A stretch of 64,000 bases of DNA from an uncultured Bacteroidales bacterium. Lineage in GTDB: Bacteria > Bacteroidota > Bacteroidia > Bacteroidales > UBA932. Below are positions 44,865-53,997 of the stretch, one piece after another. Each line of letters starts with the position of its first letter. Within the stretch, counting starts at the first letter, position 1. A program made the position numbers and the translations under genes. The notes beneath the pieces are model-generated. The model had not been told where the DNA came from, made no database searches, and saw only the letters and a program-made list of their open reading frames with translations. The stretch is taken from assembly GCA_947179325.1 (NCBI GenBank), contig CAMXAU010000011.1, forward strand, positions 23,892 to 87,891. The letters are read 5' to 3'.

Positions 44865-46310
44865 TTATCCTACAGATCCTTCAAGCGACAGGGCCAGGAG
44901 TTTCTGCGCCTCCACCGCAAATTCCATCGGCAGCTTTGAAAGCACCTCACGTGCATACCCGTTGACTATCAGCCCGACTGCCTCTTCCGGACCGATTCCC
45001 CTCTGGGAGCAGTAGAAGAGCTGGTCTTCGCTGATCTTTGATGTTGTCGCCTCATGCTCAACTACAGCTGTCCTGTTTGCATTCTGTATGTCAGGGAACG
45101 TATGCGCCCCGCACCTGTCGCCTATGAGCAGGCTGTCGCACTGCGAGAAATTGCGAGCATTATCCGCTCCAGACAGCATTTTCACCAGTCCGCGATAACT
45201 GTTCTGGCTCCGGCCTGCAGATATTCCCTTGCTGACAATACGGCTCCTGGTGTTCTTGCCGATATGTATCATCTTCGTGCCGGTGTCCGCCTGCTGGAAA
45301 TTGTTTGTCACCGCTACAGAATAGAACTCCGAGGAGGAGTTGTCTCCTTTCAGGATTGTGGACGGATACTTCCATGTTATTGCGGATCCCGTCTCCACCT
45401 GTGTCCATGAGAGGTGGCTTCCCGTGCCTTTGCATATCCCCCTCTTTGTCACGAAATTGAATATCCCCCCTTTGCCGTCTGCATCGCCTGGATACCAGTT
45501 CTGGACAGTGGAATATTTGACTTCGGCATCTTTTTCAACGATGATCTCGACAACGGCGGCATGAAGCTGGTTCTCGTCCCTCATCGGCGCTGTACAGCCC
45601 TCCATATAGCTCACATACGACCCTTCGTCCGCGACAATCAATGTCCTTTCGAACTGCCCTGTCCCCTTTGCGTTTATGCGGAAATAGCTGGACAGCTCCA
45701 TCGGGCAGCGCACCCCCTTGGGGATATAGCAGAACGACCCGTCGCTGAACACCGCGGAATTGAGCGCAGCGTAGAAATTGTCCCCGACAGGAACGACAGA
45801 GGCAAGATATTTCCTCACAAGGTCAGGATGCTCCTTCACTGCCTCCGAAAATGAGCAGAAGATTATACCTTTATCCGACAATGCCTTACGGAACGTAGTC
45901 TTGACAGACACTGAGTCAAACACAGCATCAACGGCGACTCCGGCGAGCGCCTCGCGTTCATGGAGCGGAATACCGAGCTTGTCAAATGTCTTTGCCAGCT
46001 CCGGATCTATCTCCTTCGGGCGGTCACTGTCCATCTTAGGGGCAGCATAATAGATAATGTCCTGAAAATCAATTTCAGGGATATCAAGATGCGCCCATGT
46101 CGGAAGCGGCATCTTCTGCCACCTGCGGAATGCATCAAGACGGAAGTCCAGCATCCATTGCGGCTCTTCCTTTTTCGCAGAAATGATACGGATAATGTCC
46201 TCGTTCAATCCCTTCGGGATAAACTCCTGGTCCACCTCCGTAACGAAGCCATGCTCATACTCTTTCTGCGCAAGTCCTTCTATTATTTCTTTTTCTGAAT
46301 TGTTTTCCAT
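44865..46310 (-). CDS. sufB: Fe-S cluster assembly scaffold protein SufB
   Basis: This 481-residue protein has the full SufB architecture: an N-terminal helical part ([19 protein letters not shown]), a beta-helix core ([38 protein letters not shown]) and the C-terminal segment with [28 protein letters not shown]. It receives sulfur and builds clusters with SufC and SufD. It heads the unit, with a -7 box TATCTTTG at 46388-46395 (minus) and a leader of about 70 nt. Confidence 0.96.
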   Translation of the reverse strand: MENNSEKEIIEGLAQKEYEHGFVTEVDQEFIPKGLNEDIIRIISAKKEEPQWMLDFRLDAFRRWQKMPLPTWAHLDIPEIDFQDIIYYAAPKMDSDRPKEIDPELAKTFDKLGIPLHEREALAGVAVDAVFDSVSVKTTFRKALSDKGIIFCSFSEAVKEHPDLVRKYLASVVPVGDNFYAALNSAVFSDGSFCYIPKGVRCPMELSSYFRINAKGTGQFERTLIVADEGSYVSYMEGCTAPMRDENQLHAAVVEIIVEKDAEVKYSTVQNWYPGDADGKGGIFNFVTKRGICKGTGSHLSWTQVETGSAITWKYPSTILKGDNSSSEFYSVAVTNNFQQADTGTKMIHIGKNTRSRIVSKGISAGRSQNSYRGLVKMLSGADNARNFSQCDSLLIGDRCGAHTFPDIQNANRTAVVEHEATTSKISEDQLFYCSQRGIGPEEAVGLIVNGYAREVLSKLPMEFAVEAQKLLALSLEGSVG

Positions 46311-46387
46311 ACAAATCGTCCTCTCTTTTCAGAAACCGTGCCCCGGTCGCGGAAAGGCAGCACCAGGTCCACGGACACCAAAGGGTG

Positions 46388-46395
46388 CAAAGATA
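46388..46395 (-). promoter_or_regulatory. Promoter -7 box of the suf-pnuC operon
   Basis: TATCTTTG on the minus strand lies in the 91-bp gap between recO and sufB. No IscR- or Fur-like box was recognised. Confidence 0.55.
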
Positions 46396-46401
46396 GTATT
46401 T

Positions 46402-47055
46402 TTATTGGAAAAGTTCCCGAAGCACCTTCAACGAGCGGATATTGACCGACGAATCACTATGGTATTCGATATATCTCAATAGCGCCTCTGCAATCTCGTT
46501 CCTGACCTGTCCGGACATAGGGATAAGCATAGACTCTTCAAAAGATAGTCTCAGGAACTCCGCAACCACAGGGACCCTGTCTCCTGCAAAATGCTCTATA
46601 TCGCCGACTTCTGGAGAGAAGCCGAGCACCACAGCGAGTTCCAGCAGGAAGCGGACATGGAAATTGCTGAAATCGCCAGGCATCGCATCAAGGAGAAGTA
46701 TGTTCTTCTCGCACCAGGCGAACATGCCCGGCTCTTTTGCCCCGTCTTTTACGACCCGGTACAGGACTTCGCTTATGAACATCGTTATCGAGTTCTTGTA
46801 CAGACTATTGCGTATTCCAGAAAGAGGATGCCTCGCAGAAATGTTCCTTGCAACATAAAGCCTGGAGGAATGCCCTTCGACTACATCTGCCTCAAGTATA
46901 TTGAGCGGAAGGAACAATGACATCGGCTGCTTCTTGCCTATGCCGCGCACAAGGAAACTCCTGCGTCCATATTCTTCGCTCAAGGTATGGATCACAAGGG
47001 AGCTTTCACCATATTTTGTGGTGTGGAGAACTATAAGTTCCGTATTCTTTGTCAT
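46402..47055 (-). CDS. recO: DNA repair protein RecO
   Basis: This 217-residue protein has an N-terminal OB-fold (ELIVLHTTKYGESSLVIHTLSEEYGRRSFLVRG) and a helical C-terminal domain (ISEVLYRVVKDGAKEPGMFAWCEKNILLLD, FLLELAVVLGFSPEV). RecO loads RecA at gaps together with RecR. The zinc cysteines found in many RecO proteins are not obvious, as is common in this phylum. It may be co-transcribed with the rdgB gene 42 nt upstream. Confidence 0.88.
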   Translation of the reverse strand: MTKNTELIVLHTTKYGESSLVIHTLSEEYGRRSFLVRGIGKKQPMSLFLPLNILEADVVEGHSSRLYVARNISARHPLSGIRNSLYKNSITMFISEVLYRVVKDGAKEPGMFAWCEKNILLLDAMPGDFSNFHVRFLLELAVVLGFSPEVGDIEHFAGDRVPVVAEFLRLSFEESMLIPMSGQVRNEIAEALLRYIEYHSDSSVNIRSLKVLRELFQ

Positions 47056-47097
47056 ATCTGAACTGTTTTTCCGGATACCCGTGCAACGGAAACACAG

Positions 47098-47733
47098 TCA
47101 GGCCATGTCCACAGACCTGAGATATTCAGCCATGGCACGGAGCGCCTTTCCCCTGTGCGAAATTGCATTCTTCTCTTCCTCAGAAATGTCAGCAAGGGTC
47201 TTTCCGGGAAACTCATCAGCGATAAAGACCGGATCATACCCGAATCCACCGTTCCCTGACCTTTCCCTTGAGATCTCCCCCTCCAGTGAGCCTTCAAAAT
47301 AATGCTTCTGCCCGTCAATGATAAGGGTCACGACGCTTCTGAAACGCGCCCTGCGGGAGACTGGCCTGGTATGTACCCCCAAGGAAGATGCCATCCCGGA
47401 CTCCGACTCCACCACTGAAAGTTCGTGGAGCAGCTTATCCATGTTCCTGTTGAAATCCTTGTCCTCACCGGCATATCTCGCCGTATTGACCCCAGGCGCC
47501 CCGCCAAGTGCGTCTACCTCAAGGCCAGTGTCATCTGCAAAGCAGCTGCAATGGCATCTGTCCCACAGATATTCCGCCTTCTGCCTCGAATTGGCGGTCA
47601 GGGTGTTCCCCGTTTCAGGAATATCTTCGGTTATCCCCATTTCTGCCGGTGTAACAAGTTCGAACCCGTCTCCCAGAATCTCGGACGCTTCACGCAGCTT
47701 GCCTTTGTTGCCTGTTGCAAATACTATCTTCAT
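47098..47733 (-). CDS. rdgB: Non-canonical purine NTP pyrophosphatase (RdgB/HAM1)
   Basis: This 211-residue housecleaning enzyme hydrolyses ITP, dITP and XTP to monophosphates. Family motifs are FATGNKGKLREA at the start, FADDTGLEVDALGGAPGVNTARYAG, and GFGYDPVFI with F-P-G-K-T and SHRGKALRAM near the end. The ATG at 47733 or one codon earlier (47736) is the start; the frame upstream crosses the promoter (TACCTTTG, 47764-47771 minus). Confidence 0.94.
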   Translation of the reverse strand: MKIVFATGNKGKLREASEILGDGFELVTPAEMGITEDIPETGNTLTANSRQKAEYLWDRCHCSCFADDTGLEVDALGGAPGVNTARYAGEDKDFNRNMDKLLHELSVVESESGMASSLGVHTRPVSRRARFRSVVTLIIDGQKHYFEGSLEGEISRERSGNGGFGYDPVFIADEFPGKTLADISEEEKNAISHRGKALRAMAEYLRSVDMA

Positions 47734-47763
47734 CATAATGATTTTTATTCCATAAAATCGCTG

Positions 47764-47810
47764 CAAAGGTATCAATTCTACCTTAATTAATACAAAATTT
47801 CTTAATTTTG
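47764..47810. promoter_or_regulatory. Divergent promoters, rdgB / S41 protease
   Basis: The minus-strand -7 box TACCTTTG lies at 47764-47771. The plus-strand -7 box TAATTTTG lies at 47803-47810, followed by a leader of about 120 nt to the protease ATG at 47938. Confidence 0.6.
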
Positions 47811-47937
47811 TGGCCCGTTGGCGCAATTGATGCAGACAAGCCGCACCGCCCAGGAGCAGCAGCACACAGACAGACGCTTCCCCGGGATGCAGGACAAGTC
47901 CCATGCGCACATTGGAGCAACATATAATCACAAGACT

Positions 47938-49557
47938 ATGAAACAGATAAGACATACGATTACAGTTATTGCGGCATTGCTTCTTGCCGCGGCAGGTGCA
48001 TCAGCCCAGAGCAAAGGGTTCAAACTCGGGCAATGGACGGAAATTCACAGCTCTATCCTCAAGGAGCTGAACAGGTCATATGTTGACAGCCTCCCGATAG
48101 ACAGGATAATGCGTGCAGGTATCGACGAGATGCTTGAGAATCTTGACCCGTATACGGTATACATCCCGGAAGAGGAGAACGAGGATTTCCAGATGATGCT
48201 CTCAAAGACATACGGAGGCATAGGGGCCATCATCCACAAGGCCGGGAAAGAAGACAATGTGACGATAAATGAGCCATACTACGGGTCGCCTGCGTGGAAG
48301 GCTGGACTGGTCTGCGGTGATGAAATCATAACAATCGACGGAGTTCCGGCAAAAGGGCTTGATACAAAGGAAAGCACAGACAGGATGAAGGGAAAGCCTG
48401 GGACCACAGTCGTCTTCAAGGTAAAGAAGCTGCGCACTGGTGACACTGTAGATGTCCCGATTGTGCGTGAGAGGATACATCTGCCAGACGTTGAATACGC
48501 AGGGATGCTCAACGACACCACAGGGTATATCCTGCAGAGCGGCTTCACCGATAATGTTTCCGCTGCAATCAGGGAGAGCTATCTCAAGCTGAAGGCACAA
48601 GGCATGAAGAGGCTTGTGCTTGACCTGCGCGGGAATGGAGGAGGCCTGATGAACGAGGCGATAAACATAGTCTCCCTCTTTGTTCCAAACGGTTCGCTTG
48701 TGGTTTCCGCAAAGGGGGCTGACCCTGATTCAGCGCGTGAGTACAGGACAACATCGGAACCGGTAGACACAGAGATACCTCTTATTATAATGGTGGATTC
48801 CGGCTCGGCATCTTCGTCCGAGATAGTCGCAGGAGCGATACAGGACCTTGACAGGGGGACAATAATCGGCAAGAGGACCTATGGAAAGGGGCTCGTCCAG
48901 TCAATCCGCCCTGTTGCATACAACGGCCAGCTGAAAGTCACCACTGCAAAATACTATACGCCAAGCGGACGGTGCGTACAGGCGATAGACTACAGCAACC
49001 GCAATGAGGACGGCAGTGTGGGACATATCCCTGACTCACTCACACACGAGTTCAAGACATTGAAGGGCAGGACCGTGCGAGATGGAGGAGGAATCACTCC
49101 TGACATAGAGATTGACCCGAAGTCATACAGCAGGCTTGTATATTCTCTTGTACTTGGAGGAATCGTGGACAAGTATGTCCTTAAATATGTACGCGAGCAC
49201 GACAGCATAGCACCTCTTGACGAGTTCCATTTCACAGACAGCGACTTTGATGACTTCATCGCATTTGCCAAGACACAGGACTTTGACTACAGGAGCAGTG
49301 CAAAGACCCTGTTTGACCAGATGAAGAAAGAACTGGAGAAAGACGGGCTTGCAGACAGCATGTCAGACGAGCTGAGCGCCCTTGAAAAGGCTATCGAGAT
49401 GGACAAGGAAAGGTTCATAAGGCTCAAGATGGATGAGATCAGGCCTTTCATAGAAGAGGAGATTGCAGTAAGGTACTATTATCAGGAAGCGGGAATCAAG
49501 GTCAGGATCAGGTATGACGACCAGCTGCGCAAGGCACTTGAGTTCCAGATACAATAG
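47938..49557 (+). CDS. S41 family C-terminal processing peptidase with PDZ domain
   Basis: The 539-residue periplasmic protease has a signal peptide (1-23, cleavage near ASA-Q). A PDZ domain (about 85-165, GGIGAIIHKAG to VDVPIVRERI) precedes the S41 catalytic domain with RLVLDLRGNGGG. The nucleophile region is SGSASSSEIVAGA (probable Ser 292) and the catalytic Lys 317 lies in RTYGKGLVQ. CtpA-type enzymes trim or degrade exported proteins. The ATG at 47938 begins a clear signal peptide; earlier in-frame codons belong to the leader. The MATE gene follows with no spacer. Confidence 0.93.
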   Translation: MKQIRHTITVIAALLLAAAGASAQSKGFKLGQWTEIHSSILKELNRSYVDSLPIDRIMRAGIDEMLENLDPYTVYIPEEENEDFQMMLSKTYGGIGAIIHKAGKEDNVTINEPYYGSPAWKAGLVCGDEIITIDGVPAKGLDTKESTDRMKGKPGTTVVFKVKKLRTGDTVDVPIVRERIHLPDVEYAGMLNDTTGYILQSGFTDNVSAAIRESYLKLKAQGMKRLVLDLRGNGGGLMNEAINIVSLFVPNGSLVVSAKGADPDSAREYRTTSEPVDTEIPLIIMVDSGSASSSEIVAGAIQDLDRGTIIGKRTYGKGLVQSIRPVAYNGQLKVTTAKYYTPSGRCVQAIDYSNRNEDGSVGHIPDSLTHEFKTLKGRTVRDGGGITPDIEIDPKSYSRLVYSLVLGGIVDKYVLKYVREHDSIAPLDEFHFTDSDFDDFIAFAKTQDFDYRSSAKTLFDQMKKELEKDGLADSMSDELSALEKAIEMDKERFIRLKMDEIRPFIEEEIAVRYYYQEAGIKVRIRYDDQLRKALEFQIQ

Positions 49558-50880
49558 ATGGGAAAAATAAGAGAAATCCTCAGGATAGGGATTCCGATAA
49601 TGCTCGGGCAGGCCTGCATCATTGTGCTTGCATTTGCAGACAACATCATGATAGGCTGGTACGGAGTCCATGAACTTGCAGCGGCATCGTTCGTAAACGG
49701 CATAATCAACTTATTCATATTCACGGAACTTGCATTTGCATGCGGAATGACACCTGTAATCGGGGAGAATTTCGGGCAGGGCAATTTCCGCGGAGCCGGT
49801 GCTGCACTTAGGAACGGCATCGCCCTCAATGCCATAATAGGCATTGCCGGCCTGCTGCTTCTCGGCATTATATATATTTTCCTTGACCGGTTCGGACAGG
49901 AGGAGCATCTGCTGCCGCTTATCCGGCCATATTATGCAATTATAGCAACCTCTACATTGTTCGCATTCGGGTTCAACACTTTGAAGCAATTCACCGACGG
50001 AGTGCAGCAGCCTGTTGTGGCAATGTGCATCCTTATGGGAGGAAACCTCCTCAACATCATAGGGAACTGGCTTCTCATATACGGGAAGGCTGGATTTCCG
50101 GAACTGGGACTGACAGGTGCCGGAATCAGCACACTTGTCTCAAGGATCATCATGCTTATGGTGCTTGCCGCGTACGTCATGCACGCAAGACGGTTCCGGC
50201 GTTTCTCAGAAGGAATCAGGAGTTCATCGGCATCAATGAAAAGTCTCGGCAGACTGTTCTCGCTCGGCTTTCCGCTCGCCCTCCAGACGGCAATGGAATC
50301 TGCGACATTCTCATTGAGCGCAATAATGGTGGGCTGGATAGGGGCGACAGCACTTGCCGGGCACCAGGTGGCGATGACAATCTCGCAGCTGTTCTTCATG
50401 ATGATGATGGGGCTTGCCACTGCCGTCTCTGTGCTGGTCAGCGATGCGTACGGACGCAAAAACCTGAAAGACATAAAGGAATATGCCTCCAAGGGCTACA
50501 TGCTGACTTTCTCCATATCGGCAATCCTGGCCGTTTTCATCTGGTTCACAAGGAACGAGGTGGTTGCATTGTTCACAGACTCCACAGAAGTGACAGCCAT
50601 AGCTCTCTCATTGCTTACAGTCCTCTTTGCATACCAGTTCGGAGACGGCCTGCAGCTTTGCTACTGCAATGTACTGCGTGGGATACAGGATGTAAAGCCA
50701 ATCGCCCTGATTGCATTCATAAGCTTTTTCATCATCGCGATGCCGTCATCATACCTGCTCGGCTTCAAGGCAGGGCTGCAGACTGTCGGGGTCTGGATGG
50801 GATTTCCCATAGGACTCACCATAGCCGGAATATTCTATTGGCTGCGGTTCAGGTATATAGTAAAGCGCATCCTGCCATGA
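49558..50880 (+). CDS. MATE family efflux transporter
   Basis: This 440-residue protein has about twelve transmembrane segments and MATE signatures (RIGIPIMLGQACIIVLAFADNIMIGWYG, GMTPVIGENFGQG, ATALAGHQVAMTISQLFFMMMMGLATAVSVLVSDAYGRK). It is closer to the NorM/MdtK group than the gene at 10536. Its ATG directly follows the stop of the S41 protease gene, so both are read from one mRNA. Substrate unknown. Confidence 0.92.
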   Translation: MGKIREILRIGIPIMLGQACIIVLAFADNIMIGWYGVHELAAASFVNGIINLFIFTELAFACGMTPVIGENFGQGNFRGAGAALRNGIALNAIIGIAGLLLLGIIYIFLDRFGQEEHLLPLIRPYYAIIATSTLFAFGFNTLKQFTDGVQQPVVAMCILMGGNLLNIIGNWLLIYGKAGFPELGLTGAGISTLVSRIIMLMVLAAYVMHARRFRRFSEGIRSSSASMKSLGRLFSLGFPLALQTAMESATFSLSAIMVGWIGATALAGHQVAMTISQLFFMMMMGLATAVSVLVSDAYGRKNLKDIKEYASKGYMLTFSISAILAVFIWFTRNEVVALFTDSTEVTAIALSLLTVLFAYQFGDGLQLCYCNVLRGIQDVKPIALIAFISFFIIAMPSSYLLGFKAGLQTVGVWMGFPIGLTIAGIFYWLRFRYIVKRILP

Positions 50881-50951
50881 TAATCCTGTGGCACAGCCAT
50901 ATGAATCATATCAAGCATGCCTCCTGGCCTGCCGTGCATTTTGCGGCCGCA

Positions 50952-50991
50952 CCGGATAATTTGGAAATTATCCGGAAAACACATACTTTTG
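50952..50991 (+). promoter_or_regulatory. Promoter with perfect palindrome over the -33 box, upstream of the VTC operon
   Basis: A perfect inverted repeat, CCGGATAATTT-GG-AAATTATCCGG (50952-50975), is centred on the TTTG of the -33 element (50960-50963). The -7 box TACTTTTG follows at 50984-50991, with 20 nt between the boxes. A regulator bound to this palindrome would block or position RNA polymerase. A role as terminator hairpin of the upstream MATE gene is possible, but no T-run follows. Confidence 0.6.
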
Positions 50992-51038
50992 CCGTCCCCA
51001 CAGAAATACGTGGACAAAACCAATAACATTTTCAAAGA

Positions 51039-51473
51039 GTGAAAAAGATAATTGCTATTGCATCATTTGTCATCTGCTTTCTTGCATTCCCGTCATATAT
51101 TGCGGCACAGGATCTTGATGCCGCCACACTTGCAAAGAGGGCAGGACGCAAGAATCTCGTCGTCAAGGAATGGAACACTGACGCGAAGTCAAAGAGAAGA
51201 TGGCTTGACAGGGTAACCACATATGACTCCGAGGGAAGGAAGATAGAGCAGATAGAATATGCATCCTACGGGCAGAAATGGAGGGAGACATATGAATACG
51301 GCCCAGACGGAAGAATCTGCCGTGAAGTTGAATATGACGACAGGAACAAGCCAAAGGGAATCCGTAAATATGAATACAACACTGACGGCACCAAGAAGCG
51401 GCAGTATAACTATGCCCCTAACGGGAAGCTGGTGAGTGTAAAGGTATTCGAATATGTCATGGGCGAGCTATGA
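51039..51473 (+). CDS. Secreted protein with YD-like repeats, first gene of the VTC operon
   Basis: The 144-residue product starts at a GTG and has a signal peptide (1-23, cleavage near IAA-Q). The mature part holds about four repeats of a Y-E/D-x-x-G-R/K pattern (VTTYDSEGRKIEQIEYASYG, ETYEYGPDGRICREVEYD, RKYEYNTDGTKKRQYNYAPNGKLV), like short RHS/YD or toxin_YwqK-type antiparallel strands. No enzyme motif is present. Its last four bases overlap the VTC gene (ATGA). Function unknown; position suggests a periplasmic partner of the operon. Confidence 0.75.
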   Translation: MKKIIAIASFVICFLAFPSYIAAQDLDAATLAKRAGRKNLVVKEWNTDAKSKRRWLDRVTTYDSEGRKIEQIEYASYGQKWRETYEYGPDGRICREVEYDDRNKPKGIRKYEYNTDGTKKRQYNYAPNGKLVSVKVFEYVMGEL

Positions 51474-52261
51474 CGTATAGGCTTTCTGATTTCCCGTCCG
51501 CAGGGGAAATGGACCCGATTTCACTTGACGAGATGAAGTCCGTATCCCTGATGAACAGGACGGACACCAAATATGTCACCGATACGGAGCACCTGAAAGC
51601 GGTCATCGATGACGCCCTGGCGGCAGGATACAGGATATGTGAAATCTCAGGGCAGAGGATGCTTGACTATTCATCCGTGTACTATGACACCGCGGACCTG
51701 AAGATGTTCACGATGCACAGGAACGGGAAGAAGATACGCCAGAAAGTGCGCGTAAGGACATATCTCATTGACAATGTCACATTCATCGAGGTCAAGACTA
51801 AGGACAATCACGGCAGGACAAAGAAGAAAAGGACCCGGATCCAGGCAGAGACGGATGCAGACCCCATACTTTCGCAAGCCGCTGCCGGATTCCTTGCCGA
51901 GAAATCATGGTGGAAGGCATCTGAACTTCTCCCGGAGACGACAACAGACTTCAGCCGCATGACGCTCGTGAACAGGGACATGACCGAACGTCTTACCATT
52001 GACACAAACCTGCATTTCAGGAATTTCAGGAGCGGCATCTGCGCTGAAGCAGGAAACCTTGTGATAATAGAGCTTAAACAGGACGGGAAGACATATTCGC
52101 AGATGAAGGAGATTCTGCTCAGACACAGGATATTTCCATACAGGCTCAGCAAATACTGCGTAGCCGTTTCCCTTACCGATCCATCCGCACGTCCGGGAAG
52201 ATTCCGTGAGAAGATACAGCATATCGAAAAAATCATAAACATAAAACTGATAAAAAGATGA
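51470..52261 (+). CDS. VTC domain-containing protein (polyphosphate polymerase-like)
   Basis: This 263-residue protein matches the VTC domain, the tunnel-fold catalytic domain of the yeast vacuolar polyphosphate polymerase. The basic and acidic tunnel residues are present: R30 and K34 in NRTDTKY, SVYYDTADLKMF, K88-x-R-x-K-x-R-x-R96 (KIRQKVRVRTY), E107/K109/K111 in FIEVKTK, a later VIIELKQDGKTYS, and SKYCVAV. It lacks the SPX domain of eukaryotic VTC4. It would make polyphosphate from ATP or act on another triphosphate; activity in bacteria is inference. It overlaps its neighbours by 4 nt on each side. Confidence 0.87.
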   Translation: MTYRLSDFPSAGEMDPISLDEMKSVSLMNRTDTKYVTDTEHLKAVIDDALAAGYRICEISGQRMLDYSSVYYDTADLKMFTMHRNGKKIRQKVRVRTYLIDNVTFIEVKTKDNHGRTKKKRTRIQAETDADPILSQAAAGFLAEKSWWKASELLPETTTDFSRMTLVNRDMTERLTIDTNLHFRNFRSGICAEAGNLVIIELKQDGKTYSQMKEILLRHRIFPYRLSKYCVAVSLTDPSARPGRFREKIQHIEKIINIKLIKR

Positions 52262-53043
52262 AATTTTTGCAGATAGACCCTACAATGGCAGCCGACTGGT
52301 CTCCAGAGCCTGTCGAGACAGCGTCATCAGCCTTCGGGGATTTCGACCCGTCCATTGCGGCCGAATTCGGCTATGACATCGCAGAGTCGACAACATTCCT
52401 CGGAGTACAGCTCTTCAACGCACAGAGCCTGCTTCACCTTGCCCTGCACTTTACATTCAACCTGCTGGTGTCATGGATAATGGTACATTTCTTCTATTAC
52501 AGGAAATCCGGCAGGAAAAACTACTACTTCACTTTCCTGATGTTCTCATCAGCCATGTTCGTGGTACTGTTCGTAATGGAGAACATAAAGATGCAGATAG
52601 GCTTTGCGCTTGGCCTTTTCGCCATATTCGGCATGATACGCTACAGGACTGAGACCGTGCCTGTCAGGGAGATGACATACCTCTTCGCCATTATCGCGCT
52701 CTCTATCGTCAATGGACTTGCACTAAACATCTCATATTCAGAGCTTGCACTTGCCAACCTGCTCGTTATAGCGCTGACATGGATACTTGAATCCTGCAGG
52801 ATTGCCACACATACATCAACCAAGCTTGTCACATACGACAGGATTGACCTGATTGTCCCGGAAAAGAGGGAAGAGCTGAAAGCCGACCTTGAAAAGAGGA
52901 TCGGAGTGAAGATCAAGGCCATAGAAATCGGATCTGTTGATTTCCTCCGTGATTCTGCGTTCATCAAGATCACATACAGCCCTGACGGGAATGATACCAA
53001 TGACATCGACCTGCTGGTGAAAGAAAAAGACTATATAGGATAA
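52258..53043 (+). CDS. DUF4956 domain-containing membrane protein
   Basis: The 261-residue product has an N-terminal soluble segment (about 1-55), about four transmembrane helices (roughly 60-85, 90-108, 112-130 and 140-180) and a C-terminal soluble alpha/beta domain of about 80 residues (TYDRIDLIVPEKREELKADLEKRIG...). The signature GLFAIFGMIRYRTETVPVREMTYLF is typical of DUF4956 proteins, which often lie beside VTC-domain genes. I infer that it is the membrane channel or anchor for the VTC enzyme, analogous to the membrane part of VTC complexes. Start and stop overlap or nearly touch the flanking genes. Confidence 0.85.
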   Translation: MKFLQIDPTMAADWSPEPVETASSAFGDFDPSIAAEFGYDIAESTTFLGVQLFNAQSLLHLALHFTFNLLVSWIMVHFFYYRKSGRKNYYFTFLMFSSAMFVVLFVMENIKMQIGFALGLFAIFGMIRYRTETVPVREMTYLFAIIALSIVNGLALNISYSELALANLLVIALTWILESCRIATHTSTKLVTYDRIDLIVPEKREELKADLEKRIGVKIKAIEIGSVDFLRDSAFIKITYSPDGNDTNDIDLLVKEKDYIG

Positions 53044-53045
53044 GC

Positions 53046-53900
53046 ATGAGACAATATAAGATATTGCTATACATTGCAGCCGCTGCCTTGATGCAGCTGT
53101 GCTGCCTGACATCGCTGCGTGCCGCGGAAGATGAGCAGGAGAACTTCAACGCAAGGATCTCCGCTGGTGCAGAATACAAGATAAACAGGTCGCTGCATGT
53201 CTTTGCCTCCGAGGAGATAAGGCTTGGCGGAAAGGACATACTTGACAGGTCACATACCGAGGCTGGAATCTCATACAAGTTCACAGACTACCTCAAGGCC
53301 TCTGTCTCATACACAGCCATAGCAGTCTACAAGAGCGAGACAGTGCCTGTGGAGGACATCGGAGAAAAGACAACATACTGGTTTGAATGGAGGCACCGCG
53401 TCTCCGGTGACATCACTGGAACAGTCCGGTTCGGCCAATGGAAGCTGTCACTCCGGGAAAGGGTGCAAGGTACATACAAACACAAGGAACTGAACAATTT
53501 TCAGCAGCCACAGACAGCATGGGTGCTGAGAAGCCGCCTCAAGGCATCTTACAAGTTCAGGAGTGTCCCGCTGGAGCCTTATGTATACTTCGAGCCGCGC
53601 CTGCTCCTCAACGGGGCCAAATGGTCTGAAGAAGGCCACACAACGGCCGACTATGAATCCGCAGAGTTTCTCGGTCACAATGATGTCTATTTCAACAGGC
53701 TTCGTGGTGCTGCAGGAGTAGAGTGGAAATTGAACCCGCGAAATTCATTTGATATATACTGTCTATACAACTATCTATACGACAAGGAGATTGACGCGAG
53801 GAAAGAGGGCAGCAAGAAAGGCGTTGGCCTGAAAGCGCAGATTACCGCAACCACCGGGCATCTTGTCTGCATAGGAGTCGGGTATAAATTCTCTTTCTGA
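53046..53900 (+). CDS. DUF2490 domain-containing outer membrane beta-barrel protein
   Basis: The 284-residue protein has a signal peptide (1-26, ending near LRA-A) and alternating beta strands ending in VCIGVGYKFSF, an outer-membrane barrel terminus. EEIRLGGKDILDRSHTEAGISYKFTDYLKASVSYT and FEWRHRVSGDITGTVRFGQWKLSLRERVQ fit DUF2490. It starts 2 nt after the DUF4956 stop and closes the four-gene operon. An outer-membrane role for exported polymer is possible but is inference. Confidence 0.83.
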   Translation: MRQYKILLYIAAAALMQLCCLTSLRAAEDEQENFNARISAGAEYKINRSLHVFASEEIRLGGKDILDRSHTEAGISYKFTDYLKASVSYTAIAVYKSETVPVEDIGEKTTYWFEWRHRVSGDITGTVRFGQWKLSLRERVQGTYKHKELNNFQQPQTAWVLRSRLKASYKFRSVPLEPYVYFEPRLLLNGAKWSEEGHTTADYESAEFLGHNDVYFNRLRGAAGVEWKLNPRNSFDIYCLYNYLYDKEIDARKEGSKKGVGLKAQITATTGHLVCIGVGYKFSF

Positions 53901-53940
53901 CAAAAATCTGTCTTGAAGATTTTACATGCATCGGACAATG

Positions 53941-53984
53941 GTGTCAAATATCCTGTCTGTAAGGGATACAGACATGTGATACAC
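53941..53984 (+). repeat. Nested inverted repeat upstream of the LTxxQ protein gene
   Basis: The inner arms TGTCTGT (53954-53960) and ACAGACA (53968-53974) are flanked by GTGTCA (53941-53946) and TGATACAC (53977-53984). It ends 13 nt before the ATG at 53998, so it may be an operator or a 5' leader hairpin. Confidence 0.5.
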
Positions 53985-53997
53985 TAAAATTCAAGAC

